DNA of 64,000 nucleotides from Pseudomonas sp. Q1-7 (GCF_028010285.1 NZ_CP116304.1:5658501-5722500), one strand, 5' to 3'. Counted from the stretch's first letter, positions 1-9,497 are shown. The notes: generated from the letters alone by a model not told the origin. Program-made: numbers and translations.

Positions 1-30
1 AGGCCCTGCGCCACGGGGGACATCGCTGCG

Positions 31-60
31 TTGGGAGGCGTGGGCGCGCTGGGCTACAAT
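31..60 (+). promoter_or_regulatory. possible sigma70 promoter for the yicC-like gene
   Basis: A TTGGGA element (31-36) and a TACAAT element (55-60) are separated by 18 bases and lie 36 bases upstream of the first gene. The spacing and the good -10 match make a housekeeping promoter plausible. No gene can be recognised in bases 1-30, which are cut by the window edge. Confidence 0.45.
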
Positions 61-96
61 CCTCTCCTTTGATCGTCGAAACCGAGAGGACACCCC

Positions 97-960
97 ATGG
101 TGCACAGCATGACCGCCTTCGCCCGCGTCGAACGGGCCGGCCCCCACGGCACCCTGAGCTGGGAACTGCGCTCGGTCAACCACCGCTACCTCGAACCGCA
201 CCTGCGCCTGCCGGAAGCCTTCCGCGACCTCGAAGGCCCGGTACGCGACGCCCTGCGCCAGGGCCTGTCGCGCGGCAAAGTCGAATGCACCCTGCGCCTG
301 GCCGAAGAAACCGCCGGCAAGCCCCTGCAGGTCGACCGTGAGCGCGCCGGCCAGTTGATCCAGGCCGCCGAGAGCGTCGCGGCACTGATCCAGCAGCCCG
401 CCCCGCTCAATCCCCTGGAAGTCCTCGCCTGGCCGGGTGTACTGGTGGCCGACGCCGCCGATCCCCAAGCCCTGAACGCGGCCGCCATGGAAGCCTTTGC
501 CCAGGCCCTCGGCGAACTGAAGAACGGCCGCGCCCGCGAAGGCGCCGAACTGGCCCGGCTGCTCAACGACCGGCTGGATGCCATGCAGGAGGAAGTCGCC
601 GCCCTGCGCACCCTGGTGCCACAGATGCTGGCCGCCCAGCGGCAGAAAATCCTCGACCGCTTCAACGAGTTGAAGGCCGAGCTGGACCCGCAGCGCCTGG
701 AACAGGAAATGGTCCTGCTGGCACAGAAGAGCGACGTGGCCGAGGAACTGGACCGCCTCGGCACCCACATCGGCGAAGTCCGCCGCGTGCTCAAGGCCGG
801 CGGCGCCGCCGGTCGCCGCCTGGATTTCCTGATGCAGGAACTCAACCGCGAAGCCAACACCCTCGGCTCCAAGGCCTTCGACCCGCGCAGCACCCAGGCC
901 GCGGTCAACCTCAAGGTGCTGATCGAGCAGATGCGCGAACAAGTCCAGAACATCGAGTAA
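97..960 (+). CDS. yicC: YicC-family endoribonuclease
   Basis: The 287-residue protein has the two parts expected for YicC proteins: an N-terminal YicC-like domain beginning MVHSMTAFARVE (about residues 1-155) and a C-terminal DUF1732 region (about 205-287) with the family-typical RRLDFLMQELNREANTLGSK stretch. Family members are cytoplasmic endoribonucleases linked in E. coli to small-RNA turnover and stationary-phase growth. The ATG at 97 follows a GAGAGGA ribosome site. Guanylate kinase starts 12 bases after its stop, so the two are probably co-transcribed, an arrangement common in pseudomonads. The length is normal for the family. Confidence 0.93.
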   Translation: MVHSMTAFARVERAGPHGTLSWELRSVNHRYLEPHLRLPEAFRDLEGPVRDALRQGLSRGKVECTLRLAEETAGKPLQVDRERAGQLIQAAESVAALIQQPAPLNPLEVLAWPGVLVADAADPQALNAAAMEAFAQALGELKNGRAREGAELARLLNDRLDAMQEEVAALRTLVPQMLAAQRQKILDRFNELKAELDPQRLEQEMVLLAQKSDVAEELDRLGTHIGEVRRVLKAGGAAGRRLDFLMQELNREANTLGSKAFDPRSTQAAVNLKVLIEQMREQVQNIE

Positions 961-1593
<633 letters not shown>

Positions 1594-1656
1594 GCCAGAG
1601 CCGCTCTATCGCCCCGATAGCTGGCCTTCGGACCCGCCATGGACCACACTCCGGGC

Positions 1657-1692
1657 AGGGAAGCGCCGAAAATCGGCGCTTCCCTATTTGGT
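1657..1692 (+). terminator. rho-independent terminator after gmk
   Basis: A perfect 13-base-pair stem (1657-1669 with 1673-1685) with a three-A loop follows gmk by 63 bases. A T-rich stretch follows, including a run of six T about 13 bases downstream. It separates the yicC-gmk unit from rpoZ. Confidence 0.85.
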
Positions 1693-1771
1693 GGCGATTT
1701 TTTAGACTATTCAGTCCGCTCGCCCATTCGGGCAAAGCATCAGCCATTCATTTCGTGCTACGAGGAACACC

Positions 1772-2035
1772 ATGGCCCGCGTTACCGTTGAAGATTGCCT
1801 GGACAACGTCGACAACCGCTTCGAGCTGGTCATGCTCGCTACCAAGCGTTCCCGTCAGCTGGCCACCGGCGGCAAGGAGCCGAAGGTAGCCTGGGAGAAC
1901 GACAAGCCGACCGTAGTCGCCCTGCGCGAAATCGCTGCCGGCCTGGTCGACCATGAAGTCGTCGCCCAGGAAGACATCGTCGAGGAAGAGCCGCTGTTCG
2001 CCGTATTCGAGGACGAGGCCAACGAGGCCCTCTGA
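1772..2035 (+). CDS. rpoZ: DNA-directed RNA polymerase omega subunit
   Basis: The 87-residue protein begins [20 protein letters not shown] and contains the KRSRQL segment that identifies the omega subunit. Omega assists assembly of beta-prime into RNA polymerase and contributes to one ppGpp binding site in proteobacteria. The ATG is preceded by a good ACGAGGA ribosome site. spoT starts 60 bases downstream on the same strand, and co-expression of omega with SpoT is common in gammaproteobacteria. The gene is intact and of normal length. Confidence 0.98.
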   Translation: MARVTVEDCLDNVDNRFELVMLATKRSRQLATGGKEPKVAWENDKPTVVALREIAAGLVDHEVVAQEDIVEEEPLFAVFEDEANEAL

Positions 2036-2095
2036 ATCCATGCCTGGTCGACGTCGCACGGCGCAGGGTAACCAAGGCCGGCAAGGAGACAGATC

Positions 2096-4204
2096 TTGCC
2101 GAGCATAGACGTCCTCGCCGAACGACTTTCGACCTACCTCGGCGCCGACCAGGTCAACCTGGTGCGCCGAGCCTACTTCTACGCCGAGCAGGCCCACGAC
2201 GGACAGCGCCGCCGCAGCGGTGAGGCCTACGTCACCCACCCGCTCGCCGTCGCCAACATCCTCGCCGACATGCACATGGACCATCAGAGCCTGATGGCCG
2301 CCATGCTGCACGACGTGATCGAGGACACCGGCATCGCCAAGGAAGCCCTCAGCGCCCAATTCGGCGAGACCGTCGCCGAGCTGGTGGACGGGGTCAGCAA
2401 GCTGACCCAGATGAACTTCGAGTCCAAGGCCGAGGCCCAGGCCGAGAACTTCCAGAAGATGGCCATGGCCATGGCCCGCGACATCCGCGTGATCCTGGTC
2501 AAGCTGGCCGACCGCCTGCACAACATGCGCACGCTGGAAGTGCTGTCCGGTGAGAAGCGCCGGCGCATCGCCAAGGAAACCCTGGAAATCTACGCCCCCA
2601 TCGCCAACCGGCTGGGCATGCACAGCATGCGCGTGGAATTCGAGGACCTGGGCTTCAAGGCCATGCACCCGATGCGCTCCGAGCGCATCCGCACCGCCGT
2701 GCGCCGCGCCCGTGGCAACCGCAAGGAAATCGTCAACAAGATCGAAGAGTCGCTGACCAACTGCCTGCGCCGCGAAGGCATGGAAGGCGAAGTCATCGGA
2801 CGCGAGAAGCACCTCTACAGCATCTACAAGAAGATGCGCGGTAAACGTCGGGCGTTCAACGAGATCATGGACGTCTACGCCTTCCGCATCATCGTCGACA
2901 AGGTCGACACCTGTTACCGCGTACTCGGTGCCGTGCACAACCTGTACAAGCCGCTGCCCGGCCGCTTCAAGGACTACATCGCGATTCCCAAGGCCAACGG
3001 CTACCAGTCGCTGCACACCACCCTGTTCGGCATGCACGGCGTGCCCATCGAGATCCAGATCCGCACCCGCGAGATGGAAGAGATGGCCAACAACGGCATC
3101 GCCGCCCACTGGCTGTACAAGTCCACCGAGGACGACCAGCCCAAGGGCACCCACGCCCGCGCCCGCCAATGGGTCAAGGGCGTGCTGGAACTGCAGCAGC
3201 GCGCCGGTAACTCCCTGGAATTCATCGAGAGCGTGAAGATCGACCTCTTCCCCGACGAGGTCTACGTCTTCACGCCCAAGGGCCGGATCATGGAGCTGCC
3301 GAAGGGCTCCACCGCCGTGGACTTCGCCTACGCGGTGCACACCGATGTCGGCAACAGTTGCATCGCCTGCCGTATCAACCGCCGCCTGGCGCCGCTGTCC
3401 GAACCGCTGCAGAGCGGCGAGACGGTGGAGATCGTCACCGCGCCCGGCGCCCGGCCGAACCCGGCGTGGCTCAACTTCGTGGTTACCGGCAAGGCCCGCA
3501 CCCATATCCGCCACGCCCTCAAACAGCAGCGTCGCTCCGAGTCCATCAGCCTCGGCGAGCGCCTGCTGAACAAGGCCCTGGCCGGCTTCGAGAGCCACTT
3601 GGAGAAGATCAGCCCCGAGCGCATCCAGGCCGTACTCGGCGAGTACCGCCTGGACGTGATCGAAGACCTGCTGGAAGACGTCGGCCTCGGCAACCGCATG
3701 GCCTATGTGGTCGCCCGCCGCCTGCTGGCCAGCGACGGCGAGCAATTGCCGAGTCCGGAAGGCCCGCTGGCGATCCGCGGCACCGAGGGCCTGGTGCTGA
3801 GCTACGCCAAGTGCTGCACGCCGATCCCCGGCGACCCCATCGTCGGCCACCTGTCCGCGGGCAAGGGCATGGTGGTGCACCTGGAAAGCTGCAAGAACAT
3901 CGGCGAAATCCGGCACAACCCGGAGAAGTGCATCCAGCTGTCCTGGGCCAAGGACGTCGCCGGCGAATTCAACGTCGAGCTGCGCGTCGAGCTGGAACAC
4001 CAGCGCGGCCTGATCGCCCTGCTGGCCAGCAGCGTCAATGCCGCAGACGGCAACATCGAGAAGATCAGCATGGACGAGCGCGATGGCCGCATCAGCGTGG
4101 TCCAGCTGGTGGTCAGCGTGCATGACCGCGTGCATCTGGCCCGTGTGATCAAGAAGCTGCGTGCGCTCAAGGGCGTGATCCGCATCACCCGCGTGCGCGC
4201 GTAG
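2096..4204 (+). CDS. spoT: bifunctional (p)ppGpp synthetase/hydrolase SpoT
   Basis: SpoT degrades and, under some starvation conditions, makes the alarmone (p)ppGpp in the cytoplasm. The 702-residue protein shows the HD hydrolase site (HD at 72-73 and ED at 76-77), the synthetase domain with an RFKD motif at 290-293 (the RxKD form of bifunctional Rel/SpoT enzymes rather than the acidic form of RelA), a TGS domain from about 386, and a C-terminal ACT domain from about 625. The start is a TTG at 2096 preceded by AAGGAGA; no better ATG is nearby. It follows rpoZ and precedes ridA by 27 bases. Confidence 0.97.
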   Translation: MPSIDVLAERLSTYLGADQVNLVRRAYFYAEQAHDGQRRRSGEAYVTHPLAVANILADMHMDHQSLMAAMLHDVIEDTGIAKEALSAQFGETVAELVDGVSKLTQMNFESKAEAQAENFQKMAMAMARDIRVILVKLADRLHNMRTLEVLSGEKRRRIAKETLEIYAPIANRLGMHSMRVEFEDLGFKAMHPMRSERIRTAVRRARGNRKEIVNKIEESLTNCLRREGMEGEVIGREKHLYSIYKKMRGKRRAFNEIMDVYAFRIIVDKVDTCYRVLGAVHNLYKPLPGRFKDYIAIPKANGYQSLHTTLFGMHGVPIEIQIRTREMEEMANNGIAAHWLYKSTEDDQPKGTHARARQWVKGVLELQQRAGNSLEFIESVKIDLFPDEVYVFTPKGRIMELPKGSTAVDFAYAVHTDVGNSCIACRINRRLAPLSEPLQSGETVEIVTAPGARPNPAWLNFVVTGKARTHIRHALKQQRRSESISLGERLLNKALAGFESHLEKISPERIQAVLGEYRLDVIEDLLEDVGLGNRMAYVVARRLLASDGEQLPSPEGPLAIRGTEGLVLSYAKCCTPIPGDPIVGHLSAGKGMVVHLESCKNIGEIRHNPEKCIQLSWAKDVAGEFNVELRVELEHQRGLIALLASSVNAADGNIEKISMDERDGRISVVQLVVSVHDRVHLARVIKKLRALKGVIRITRVRA

Positions 4205-4231
4205 CCGATCCTCAAGACCCAAGGAGTTCTC

Positions 4232-4612
4232 ATGAGCAAGACCGTTATCAGCAGCGACAAGGCCCCCGCCGCCATCGGCACTTATTCCCAGGCCATCAAG
4301 GCCGGCAACACCGTCTACATGTCCGGCCAGATCCCGCTGGACCCGAAGACCATGGAGCTGGTGGAGGGCTTCGAAGCCCAGACCGTGCAAGTGTTCGAGA
4401 ACCTGAAGGCCGTGGCCGAAGCCGCCGGCGGCTCCTTCAAGGACATCGTCAAGCTGAACATCTTCCTCACCGACCTGTCCCACTTCGCCAAGGTCAACGA
4501 AGTCATGGGCCGTTACTTCGAGCAGCCCTACCCGGCCCGTGCCGCCATCGGCGTCGCCGCACTGCCACGCGGCTCCCAGGTGGAAATGGACGCCATCCTG
4601 GTCCTCGAATAA
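4232..4612 (+). CDS. ridA: RidA-family reactive intermediate/imine deaminase
   Basis: RidA hydrolyses reactive enamine and imine intermediates, such as 2-aminoacrylate released by PLP enzymes, before they damage other enzymes. The 126-residue protein has the family start ([20 protein letters not shown]), the GQIPLDPKT segment and the [20 protein letters not shown] signature containing the substrate-carboxylate-binding arginine. It lies 27 bases after spoT with an AAGGAG ribosome site, so it is probably the last gene of the rpoZ-spoT unit. A hairpin follows it. Confidence 0.96.
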   Translation: MSKTVISSDKAPAAIGTYSQAIKAGNTVYMSGQIPLDPKTMELVEGFEAQTVQVFENLKAVAEAAGGSFKDIVKLNIFLTDLSHFAKVNEVMGRYFEQPYPARAAIGVAALPRGSQVEMDAILVLE

Positions 4613-4622
4613 GACCACACCC

Positions 4623-4648
4623 TGCCACGGGCCATCCGGCCCGTGGCA
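4623..4648 (+). terminator. hairpin after ridA
   Basis: A perfect 11-base-pair stem (4623-4633 with 4638-4648) and a four-base loop lies between ridA and the next gene. There is no T run, so it may be a weak or factor-dependent terminator, or an mRNA-stabilising hairpin. Confidence 0.5.
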
Positions 4649-4668
4649 TCGTCCGGAAGGAATCCGCC

Positions 4669-5403
4669 ATGCGCCACACCCTCCCCCTGCTGCTCTGCGC
4701 GGCCATTCTCGGTGGCTGTACCAGCGCCCCCAAGGACCCCAGCGGCATCTGGATCAACCAGGCGGCGATCAACGCCGCAGCCAAGGAGGGCAAGCTGCGC
4801 GAATCCCTGCTCGCCTACGGCCCGAACCTGGAGTGGCAGATCGACCAGAAGTCCGGGGAAGCCCACTACAGCAATGGATTCGAACTGGGTGAAGGGCGCC
4901 TCGCCGCCCAGGCGGACGGTAACTGGCGGGTGGATTTCTACGGCGATTACCACGAAGTCCTGAACCTGGACGGCCAGGAACTGGTCCAGCAGGCCAGCGA
5001 AAACCTCCCCGAGCAACGCTTCGTCCATCCGGAGAAGACTCCTGCCGAAGGCGCCCCGCCGGGCAGCGCCTTCGAGCACGCACTCTATGCCGCTTACCTG
5101 GGCGGCACCTGGAAGATCGTCGAAGGCCAGGGCCAGGGCGGCCTGGTCAGGTTCAACCCAGACGGCAGCCTGGAAGGCCTGCCGGGCGCCGACCGCTATG
5201 CGCTCTGCCTGGCTGGCGACTGTGCCGCCATGAGCGGTGAAAGCGACAGCATCTGGCTACAGCAAGGCAACCAGGGCGCGGCCTGGATCTTCGTCCACGA
5301 CGGCGACGAACTGGAAATCCTCGAAGCCCGAAACCGTGCACAGATCGACGAGATGCCGGAGTACTTCCCCGGCAAGCGCGCCTGGCTGCTGGAGCGCGAC
5401 TGA
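4669..5403 (+). CDS. hypothetical lipoprotein
   Basis: The 244-residue product begins with a lipoprotein signal peptide, MRHTLPLLLCAAILGGC, whose LGGC lipobox predicts lipidation at Cys17 and export to the cell envelope. The mature part has no motif I recognise. It contains a repeated theme of short aromatic/glycine segments (GIWINQ, GTWKIV, AAWIFVHDGDELEI), which suggests a beta-rich, lipocalin-like scoring domain. A GGAAGG ribosome site precedes the ATG. It follows ridA on the same strand, and I recall an uncharacterised protein at the same place in P. aeruginosa. Function unknown. Confidence 0.85.
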   Translation: MRHTLPLLLCAAILGGCTSAPKDPSGIWINQAAINAAAKEGKLRESLLAYGPNLEWQIDQKSGEAHYSNGFELGEGRLAAQADGNWRVDFYGDYHEVLNLDGQELVQQASENLPEQRFVHPEKTPAEGAPPGSAFEHALYAAYLGGTWKIVEGQGQGGLVRFNPDGSLEGLPGADRYALCLAGDCAAMSGESDSIWLQQGNQGAAWIFVHDGDELEILEARNRAQIDEMPEYFPGKRAWLLERD

Positions 5404-5421
5404 GCGCAACGGCCACGGTAG

Positions 5422-5447
5422 GTTGGGCTGAGCCTGAGAAGCCCAAC
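5422..5447. repeat. short pseudomonad intergenic palindrome
   Basis: An inverted repeat (GTTGGGCT at 5422-5429, AGCCCAAC at 5440-5447) flanked by GGTAG lies between two convergent genes. It resembles the short GTAGGTTGGGCT-type palindromes common between Pseudomonas genes and could act as a bidirectional terminator. Confidence 0.5.
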
Positions 5448-5501
5448 GCGCCGTCCTCCTTGTGACCGCGAGGTACCGGGCTTCGCGCGCCACGCGCCAA
5501 G

Positions 5502-6128
5502 CTAGGAAAGAGCAAGCGCCCCGACCGCCAGCGAGATTCCGAGCGCCAGCAGCAGCGCTCCGCACAGGCGATCCAGTGCCCTGACCCGCCGCTGCAGCCA
5601 AGCGCGCCAGCGCGGATGGCCCAGCAGCCGCACCAGGGCCATGTCCCAGATCAGCACCACCGCCGTCATCCAGGCCATGCTCAGGGCCAGCCCCCAGCCG
5701 GGCATCGCCGTATGGCGCAGCACACCGAACAGCCCCGCGTAGAAGATCGGCAGCTTGGGATTCAGGCTACTGGCCAGCAGCCCCTCGGAAAACCCTTGCC
5801 GCCAGGCGCCGGGCACTCCCGCCTCGGCCTCCGGCAGCGCCAGCTCGCGGCGCGCCAACAGCGCCTGGACGCCGATCCACACGAAGTACGCGCCACCGGC
5901 CAACTGCAGCGCGTGCCAGAGCGGGCCGCCGGCGGACGGCAGCAGGCCGAGTGCCAGCAGCACCAGCAACATGCTCAGCAGGTTGGCCAGGGCGATACCT
6001 GCCGCACAGCCGTCGGCGTGGCGCAGCCCCTTCACCAGCCCGGCGCGCAGCAGCAGGAAGAAATCCGGCCCTGGCGACAGCAGGGCGGCGAAATGGGTAC
6101 TGGCGACCAGCAGAAACAACGCGAGCAT
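5502..6128 (-). CDS. LysE-family amino-acid exporter
   Basis: This 208-residue integral membrane protein has about six hydrophobic segments and the LysE/RhtB-type N-terminal motif LLSPGPDFFLLLRAGL, followed by a glycine-rich KGLRHADGCAAGIALANL region. The family exports amino acids or homoserine lactone-like compounds using the proton gradient. The ATG at 6128 was chosen because GGAGG lies nine bases upstream; a longer frame adds a hydrophilic tail out of keeping with the family. The AraC-type gene just upstream on the same strand may control it. Substrate cannot be told from sequence. Confidence 0.88.
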   Translation of the reverse strand: MLALFLLVASTHFAALLSPGPDFFLLLRAGLVKGLRHADGCAAGIALANLLSMLLVLLALGLLPSAGGPLWHALQLAGGAYFVWIGVQALLARRELALPEAEAGVPGAWRQGFSEGLLASSLNPKLPIFYAGLFGVLRHTAMPGWGLALSMAWMTAVVLIWDMALVRLLGHPRWRAWLQRRVRALDRLCGALLLALGISLAVGALALS

Positions 6129-6197
6129 GGCATCGGGCCTCCGTGAAACACGGCGACCAGTGTCCAGGCCAGGCAAGCCGGCGGTCTTGGAGAAAAC

Positions 6198-6998
6198 TCA
6201 GGTGCGGGCGGCGCGGCGGAACTGTCCGGGCGTCACCCCGGTGAAGCGCTTGAAGGTGCCGGAGAAGTGCGCCTGATCGTAAAAGCCGAGGGACAGCGCC
6301 ACCCCTAGGGGAGGCAGGTCATCCAGCAGCAGGCGCTTGGCCTCACGCACCCGGCGTTGCAGCAGATAAGTATGTGGCGGCACCCCGTAGGCGCGGCGAA
6401 ACGCCTCGATAAGGTGGCGGGGATGGCGCTGGACCAGACCGGCCAACTGCTCCAGGCTGACCGCTTCCGCGTAGTGCGCTTCCAGATAGTCGCGGAGAAA
6501 CGCGGTAATTCCGCCATCCCGCGCAGCCGGAGCCGCCGCGCGCAAGCCGCCATGGCGCACGAATACCCGCTCCAGCACCTCCAGCAATTCGCTTTCCAGC
6601 GCCAGTGCATCGCCGCGCTCGAATTCGACTGCCAGCCGTGCGAGCCCCGCCGCCACCCGGCCATCGTCCGCCGGATTCAATTCGCGGAAGCCGCCAGGCA
6701 GGCGCTTGCGCCCGAGCAGCGCGGGCAGGCGCGATTCCTCGACATAGAGCATGCGATAGACCAGCCGCGCCGACTCGGCATGACCGGTATGGGGCTCCTC
6801 CGGATTCATCAGCGACAGCGTGCCGGCCGGCAAGGCATGGCGTGCCCCCCGACACTGGTAGCCGCCGACGCCCTGGAGGATGGCGCCGATGGCGAAGGCA
6901 TCATGGCTGTGGCGACCGAAGGGCTGGCCGGAAAAATCTGCATGGAACAATTCCACCCCCGGCAGCCAGGGGCGGGCGAGCATCCGATTGGCGTCCAC
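6198..6998 (-). CDS. AraC-family transcriptional regulator
   Basis: The approximately 266-residue protein has an N-terminal cupin-like AraC binding domain (HSHDAFAIGAILQGVGGYQCRG, with NPEEPHTGHAES) and two C-terminal helix-turn-helix motifs ending FYDQAHFSGTFKRFTGVTPGQFRRA. It should bind a small ligand and activate nearby genes, most likely the LysE-type exporter 70 bases downstream. A GTG at 6998 with GAGG seven bases upstream and only two bases after the epimerase stop was chosen. An ATG at 6983 would give 261 residues. The frame stays open far upstream, but that part is antisense-type sequence over the epimerase gene and is not credible. Confidence 0.88.
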   Translation of the reverse strand: MDANRMLARPWLPGVELFHADFSGQPFGRHSHDAFAIGAILQGVGGYQCRGARHALPAGTLSLMNPEEPHTGHAESARLVYRMLYVEESRLPALLGRKRLPGGFRELNPADDGRVAAGLARLAVEFERGDALALESELLEVLERVFVRHGGLRAAAPAARDGGITAFLRDYLEAHYAEAVSLEQLAGLVQRHPRHLIEAFRRAYGVPPHTYLLQRRVREAKRLLLDDLPPLGVALSLGFYDQAHFSGTFKRFTGVTPGQFRRAART

Positions 6999-7000
6999 CG

Positions 7001-7858
7001 TCAGGCCTCGTCCAGGATGGCCGCGTAGCCCTCGCGGTAACTGGGATAACGCGGTGCCCAGCCCAGGGCGCGCGCGCGCGCATTGCTGCAGCGCTTGCTG
7101 CCGGAGCGGCGCACGGCGGACTCCTCGGACCAGCCGGTGACACCCATCCGCTCGCGCAGCCAGGCCACCACCTCGTGCAGCGCCGCCGGATCGTCGTCGA
7201 CCCCGATATAGCAGTCGTCCAGCGCCACACCGCCGGCATCCGCCCGCAGCAAATGGGCCAGCAAGCCCGCGCAATCGTCCACATGGATGCGATTCGCGTA
7301 CAGCGGCGGCTCGCTGACCACCCGGTAGCCCATGCGCACCTGCTTGAGCAGCCATTCGCGACCCGGTCCGTAGATGCCGGTCAGGCGCACGCAGGTCGCC
7401 GGCAGGCCGCTGCCCAGGGCCAAACGCTCCGCCTCCCGCATCAACTGGCCGGAATAGCTCTCGGCCACGGCGGGGGCGGTTTCGTCGATCCACTCGCCAT
7501 CGCGCTGGCCATAGACCCCGCTGCTGGACACGAACAGCAGGCGACGCGGCTTCTGGCCGTGCGCGGCGAGCCAGGCGAGCACGTGGCGCAAGCCGTCGAC
7601 ATAGGCGGCGCGATAACCGGCGGCGTCATGCTGAGTCGCCGCCGCACAGTAGACCAGGTAGTCCAGCGGGCCCTCCGGCCACTGCAACGGGCAGCCAGCC
7701 TGCTCCAGATCCCCCGCCACTGGCAGGACGCCGGCAGGGAGCGCTGCGACAGTGCGCCGCAGGCCGTGAACCGTCCAGCCGGCCTGCAGCATTCGTTGCG
7801 CCAGACGACTGCCGACATCGCCGCAGCCGGCGATCAGAAGGGAAGCGGTATCGGACAT
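7001..7858 (-). CDS. SDR-type NAD-dependent epimerase/dehydratase family protein
   Basis: The 285-residue protein begins MSDTASLLIAGCGDVGSRLA, an N-terminal Rossmann dinucleotide-binding motif, and continues with a LLFVSSSGVYGQ segment, as in extended short-chain dehydrogenases and YeeZ-like proteins. The ATG at 7858 has GGAG nine bases upstream; a longer frame lacks a convincing start. The AraC-type regulator follows almost immediately, so both could share a transcript. The catalytic YxxxK motif appears altered (YSGQLMREAE), so whether it is an active oxidoreductase or a sugar-nucleotide-type epimerase is uncertain. Confidence 0.85.
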   Translation of the reverse strand: MSDTASLLIAGCGDVGSRLAQRMLQAGWTVHGLRRTVAALPAGVLPVAGDLEQAGCPLQWPEGPLDYLVYCAAATQHDAAGYRAAYVDGLRHVLAWLAAHGQKPRRLLFVSSSGVYGQRDGEWIDETAPAVAESYSGQLMREAERLALGSGLPATCVRLTGIYGPGREWLLKQVRMGYRVVSEPPLYANRIHVDDCAGLLAHLLRADAGGVALDDCYIGVDDDPAALHEVVAWLRERMGVTGWSEESAVRRSGSKRCSNARARALGWAPRYPSYREGYAAILDEA

Positions 7859-7946
7859 CAGGGAAGGCTCCGAAAAAGTTGTCAGGATAGGGGGATGGCC
7901 GGTGATCGCCAAATCCCGCCGGCCGGGAAAAACGACGGGCGTTCGT

Positions 7947-7996
7947 ATGATTGTTATTCAGTCACTTTTACAAACAAGAATTACTTGCAATAATGT
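7947..7996 (+). promoter_or_regulatory. AT-rich exbB promoter with possible Fur sites
   Basis: A sharply AT-rich island stands out in GC-rich DNA upstream of exbB. TTTACA (7967-7972) and TAATGT (7991-7996) are spaced by 18 bases and could be -35 and -10 elements. Segments such as ATGATTGTTATTC and AATTACTTGCAATAAT loosely resemble Fur boxes, but neither matches the 19-base consensus at more than about half of positions. Iron control of exbBD-tonB is established in pseudomonads; the site itself is only a candidate. Confidence 0.4.
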
Positions 7997-8069
7997 AACC
8001 CCTTCGGTCCAGGCCGACGCTCCAGCGCCGACGGACGAAACCGCTTCCTTTTCTTCAGGTCCGGCCAGC

Positions 8070-9068
8070 ATGAATCCCAACGCCCGCAACGCCCAGCCCC
8101 ATATCGCCTCCCGCCCGCCACGCCTGCTGGCAGCCCTGTTGATCAGCCTGATGCTGACGCCCAACGCCTCCTTCGCGGAAGAGCCGACCGCCCAGTCCGT
8201 ACCCGCACCTGCCAGCCAGGCGGCAGCCCCGGCTCCCATCGATACGGCCAATGCGCCCGCTCCGGCTGCCGACGGCGCCGTCGTACCGGCCGATGCCGCC
8301 GCCCAGGACCCGAACGCCCTGCCGGCCGATCCGCTGGCCGCCGAGGTGAAAGGCGAGCAGATGCTGGCCCATGACCTGTCCCCCTGGGGCATGTACCAGA
8401 ATGCCGACATCGTGGTGAAAGCCGTGATGATCGGCCTGGCCCTGGCTTCGGTCCTGACCTGGACCGTGTGGATCGCCAAGGGCTTCGAGCTGCTGGCCGC
8501 CAAACGCCGGCTGCGCCGCGAGCTGGCCAGCCTGAAGGGGGCCCGCAGCCTGAGCGAAGCCGGCGAGAAGGCCGGCAGCGGCAACTGCGTCTCCCACCTG
8601 CTGGTACAGGACGCCCAGGAAGAGATGAAACTCTCCGCCAATACCCGCGAGAAGGAAGGCATCAAGGAGCGCGTCAGCTTCCGCCTGGAGCGCCTGGTCG
8701 CCGCCAGCGGCCGGCAGATGAGCCAGGGCACCGGCGTTCTCGCCACCATCGGCTCCACCGCGCCCTTCGTCGGCCTGTTCGGCACCGTCTGGGGCATCAT
8801 GAACAGCTTCATCGGCATCGCCAAATCCCAGACCACCAACCTCGCCGTCGTCGCCCCCGGCATTGCCGAAGCCCTGCTGGCCACCGCCCTGGGCCTGGTC
8901 GCAGCGATTCCGGCCGTGGTGATCTACAACGTCTTCGCCCGCTCCATCGCCGGTTACAAGGCCCAGGTGTCCGACGCCTCGGCCCAGGTCCTGCTGCTGG
9001 TCAGCCGCGACCTCGACCATCACACGGCCGACCGTGGCCAGTCTCCGCACATGGTGAAAGTAGGCTGA
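8070..9068 (+). CDS. exbB: TonB-system inner-membrane proton channel protein ExbB
   Basis: ExbB, with ExbD, forms the proton-driven inner-membrane motor that energises TonB-dependent outer-membrane receptors. The 332-residue protein has a signal-like N terminus (to about residue 36), an Ala/Pro-rich periplasmic stretch, and three membrane segments (about 112-135, 225-250 and 265-290), the last two in the conserved TAPFVGLFGTVWGIMNSF and APGIAEALLATALGLVAAIP blocks of the MotA/TolQ/ExbB family. The extended N-terminal region is typical of pseudomonad ExbB. The ATG at 8070 was chosen because upstream sequence is AT-rich promoter DNA. exbD follows by three bases. Confidence 0.95.
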   Translation: MNPNARNAQPHIASRPPRLLAALLISLMLTPNASFAEEPTAQSVPAPASQAAAPAPIDTANAPAPAADGAVVPADAAAQDPNALPADPLAAEVKGEQMLAHDLSPWGMYQNADIVVKAVMIGLALASVLTWTVWIAKGFELLAAKRRLRRELASLKGARSLSEAGEKAGSGNCVSHLLVQDAQEEMKLSANTREKEGIKERVSFRLERLVAASGRQMSQGTGVLATIGSTAPFVGLFGTVWGIMNSFIGIAKSQTTNLAVVAPGIAEALLATALGLVAAIPAVVIYNVFARSIAGYKAQVSDASAQVLLLVSRDLDHHTADRGQSPHMVKVG

Positions 9069-9071
9069 GTC

Positions 9072-9497
9072 ATGGGAATCCATCTGAACGATGGTGGCGA
9101 TGATCTCCAGGAAACCCACGAGATCAACGTCACCCCCTTTATCGACGTGATGCTGGTGCTGCTGATCATCTTCATGGTCGCAGCCCCCCTGGCCACGGTC
9201 GACATCAAGGTCGATCTGCCGGCCTCCACCGCCAAGCCTGCCCCCAGGCCGGACAAGCCGATCTACCTGAGCATCAAGGAAGACAAGAGCCTGTACCTGG
9301 ACAACGAGCAGGTCACCGAAGAGCAGTTGCCGGGCGTGCTGGACAAGCTGACCAACGCCGACAAGGACAAGACCATCTTCGTCCGTGGCGACAAGGTCGT
9401 GGAGTACGGCCGCCTGATGGAGGTGATGGACGCCCTGCGCGGCGCCGGCTACCTGAAGATCGGCCTGGTAGGACTCGAGACGGTCGGTACGCAATGA
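9072..9497 (+). CDS. exbD: TonB-system transport protein ExbD
   Basis: The 141-residue protein has a short cytoplasmic tail, one membrane helix (about residues 20-40) and a periplasmic domain. The block INVTPFIDVMLVLLIIFMV contains Asp25, the proton-path aspartate of the ExbD/TolR family. It works with ExbB to couple proton motive force to TonB. It begins three bases after exbB, and its stop overlaps the tonB start by four bases (ATGA), so translational coupling is likely. Confidence 0.97.
   Translation: MGIHLNDGGDDLQETHEINVTPFIDVMLVLLIIFMVAAPLATVDIKVDLPASTAKPAPRPDKPIYLSIKEDKSLYLDNEQVTEEQLPGVLDKLTNADKDKTIFVRGDKVVEYGRLMEVMDALRGAGYLKIGLVGLETVGTQ

Noticed and set aside
1748-4618. 956-codon open frame on the minus strand
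   Set aside because: It lies antisense to rpoZ, spoT and ridA, which have unmistakable family motifs. The frame is a by-product of high GC content.
6984-7493. Long N-terminal extension of the AraC-type gene
   Set aside because: The extra sequence overlaps the epimerase gene in another frame and is Arg/Gly-rich without any AraC similarity.
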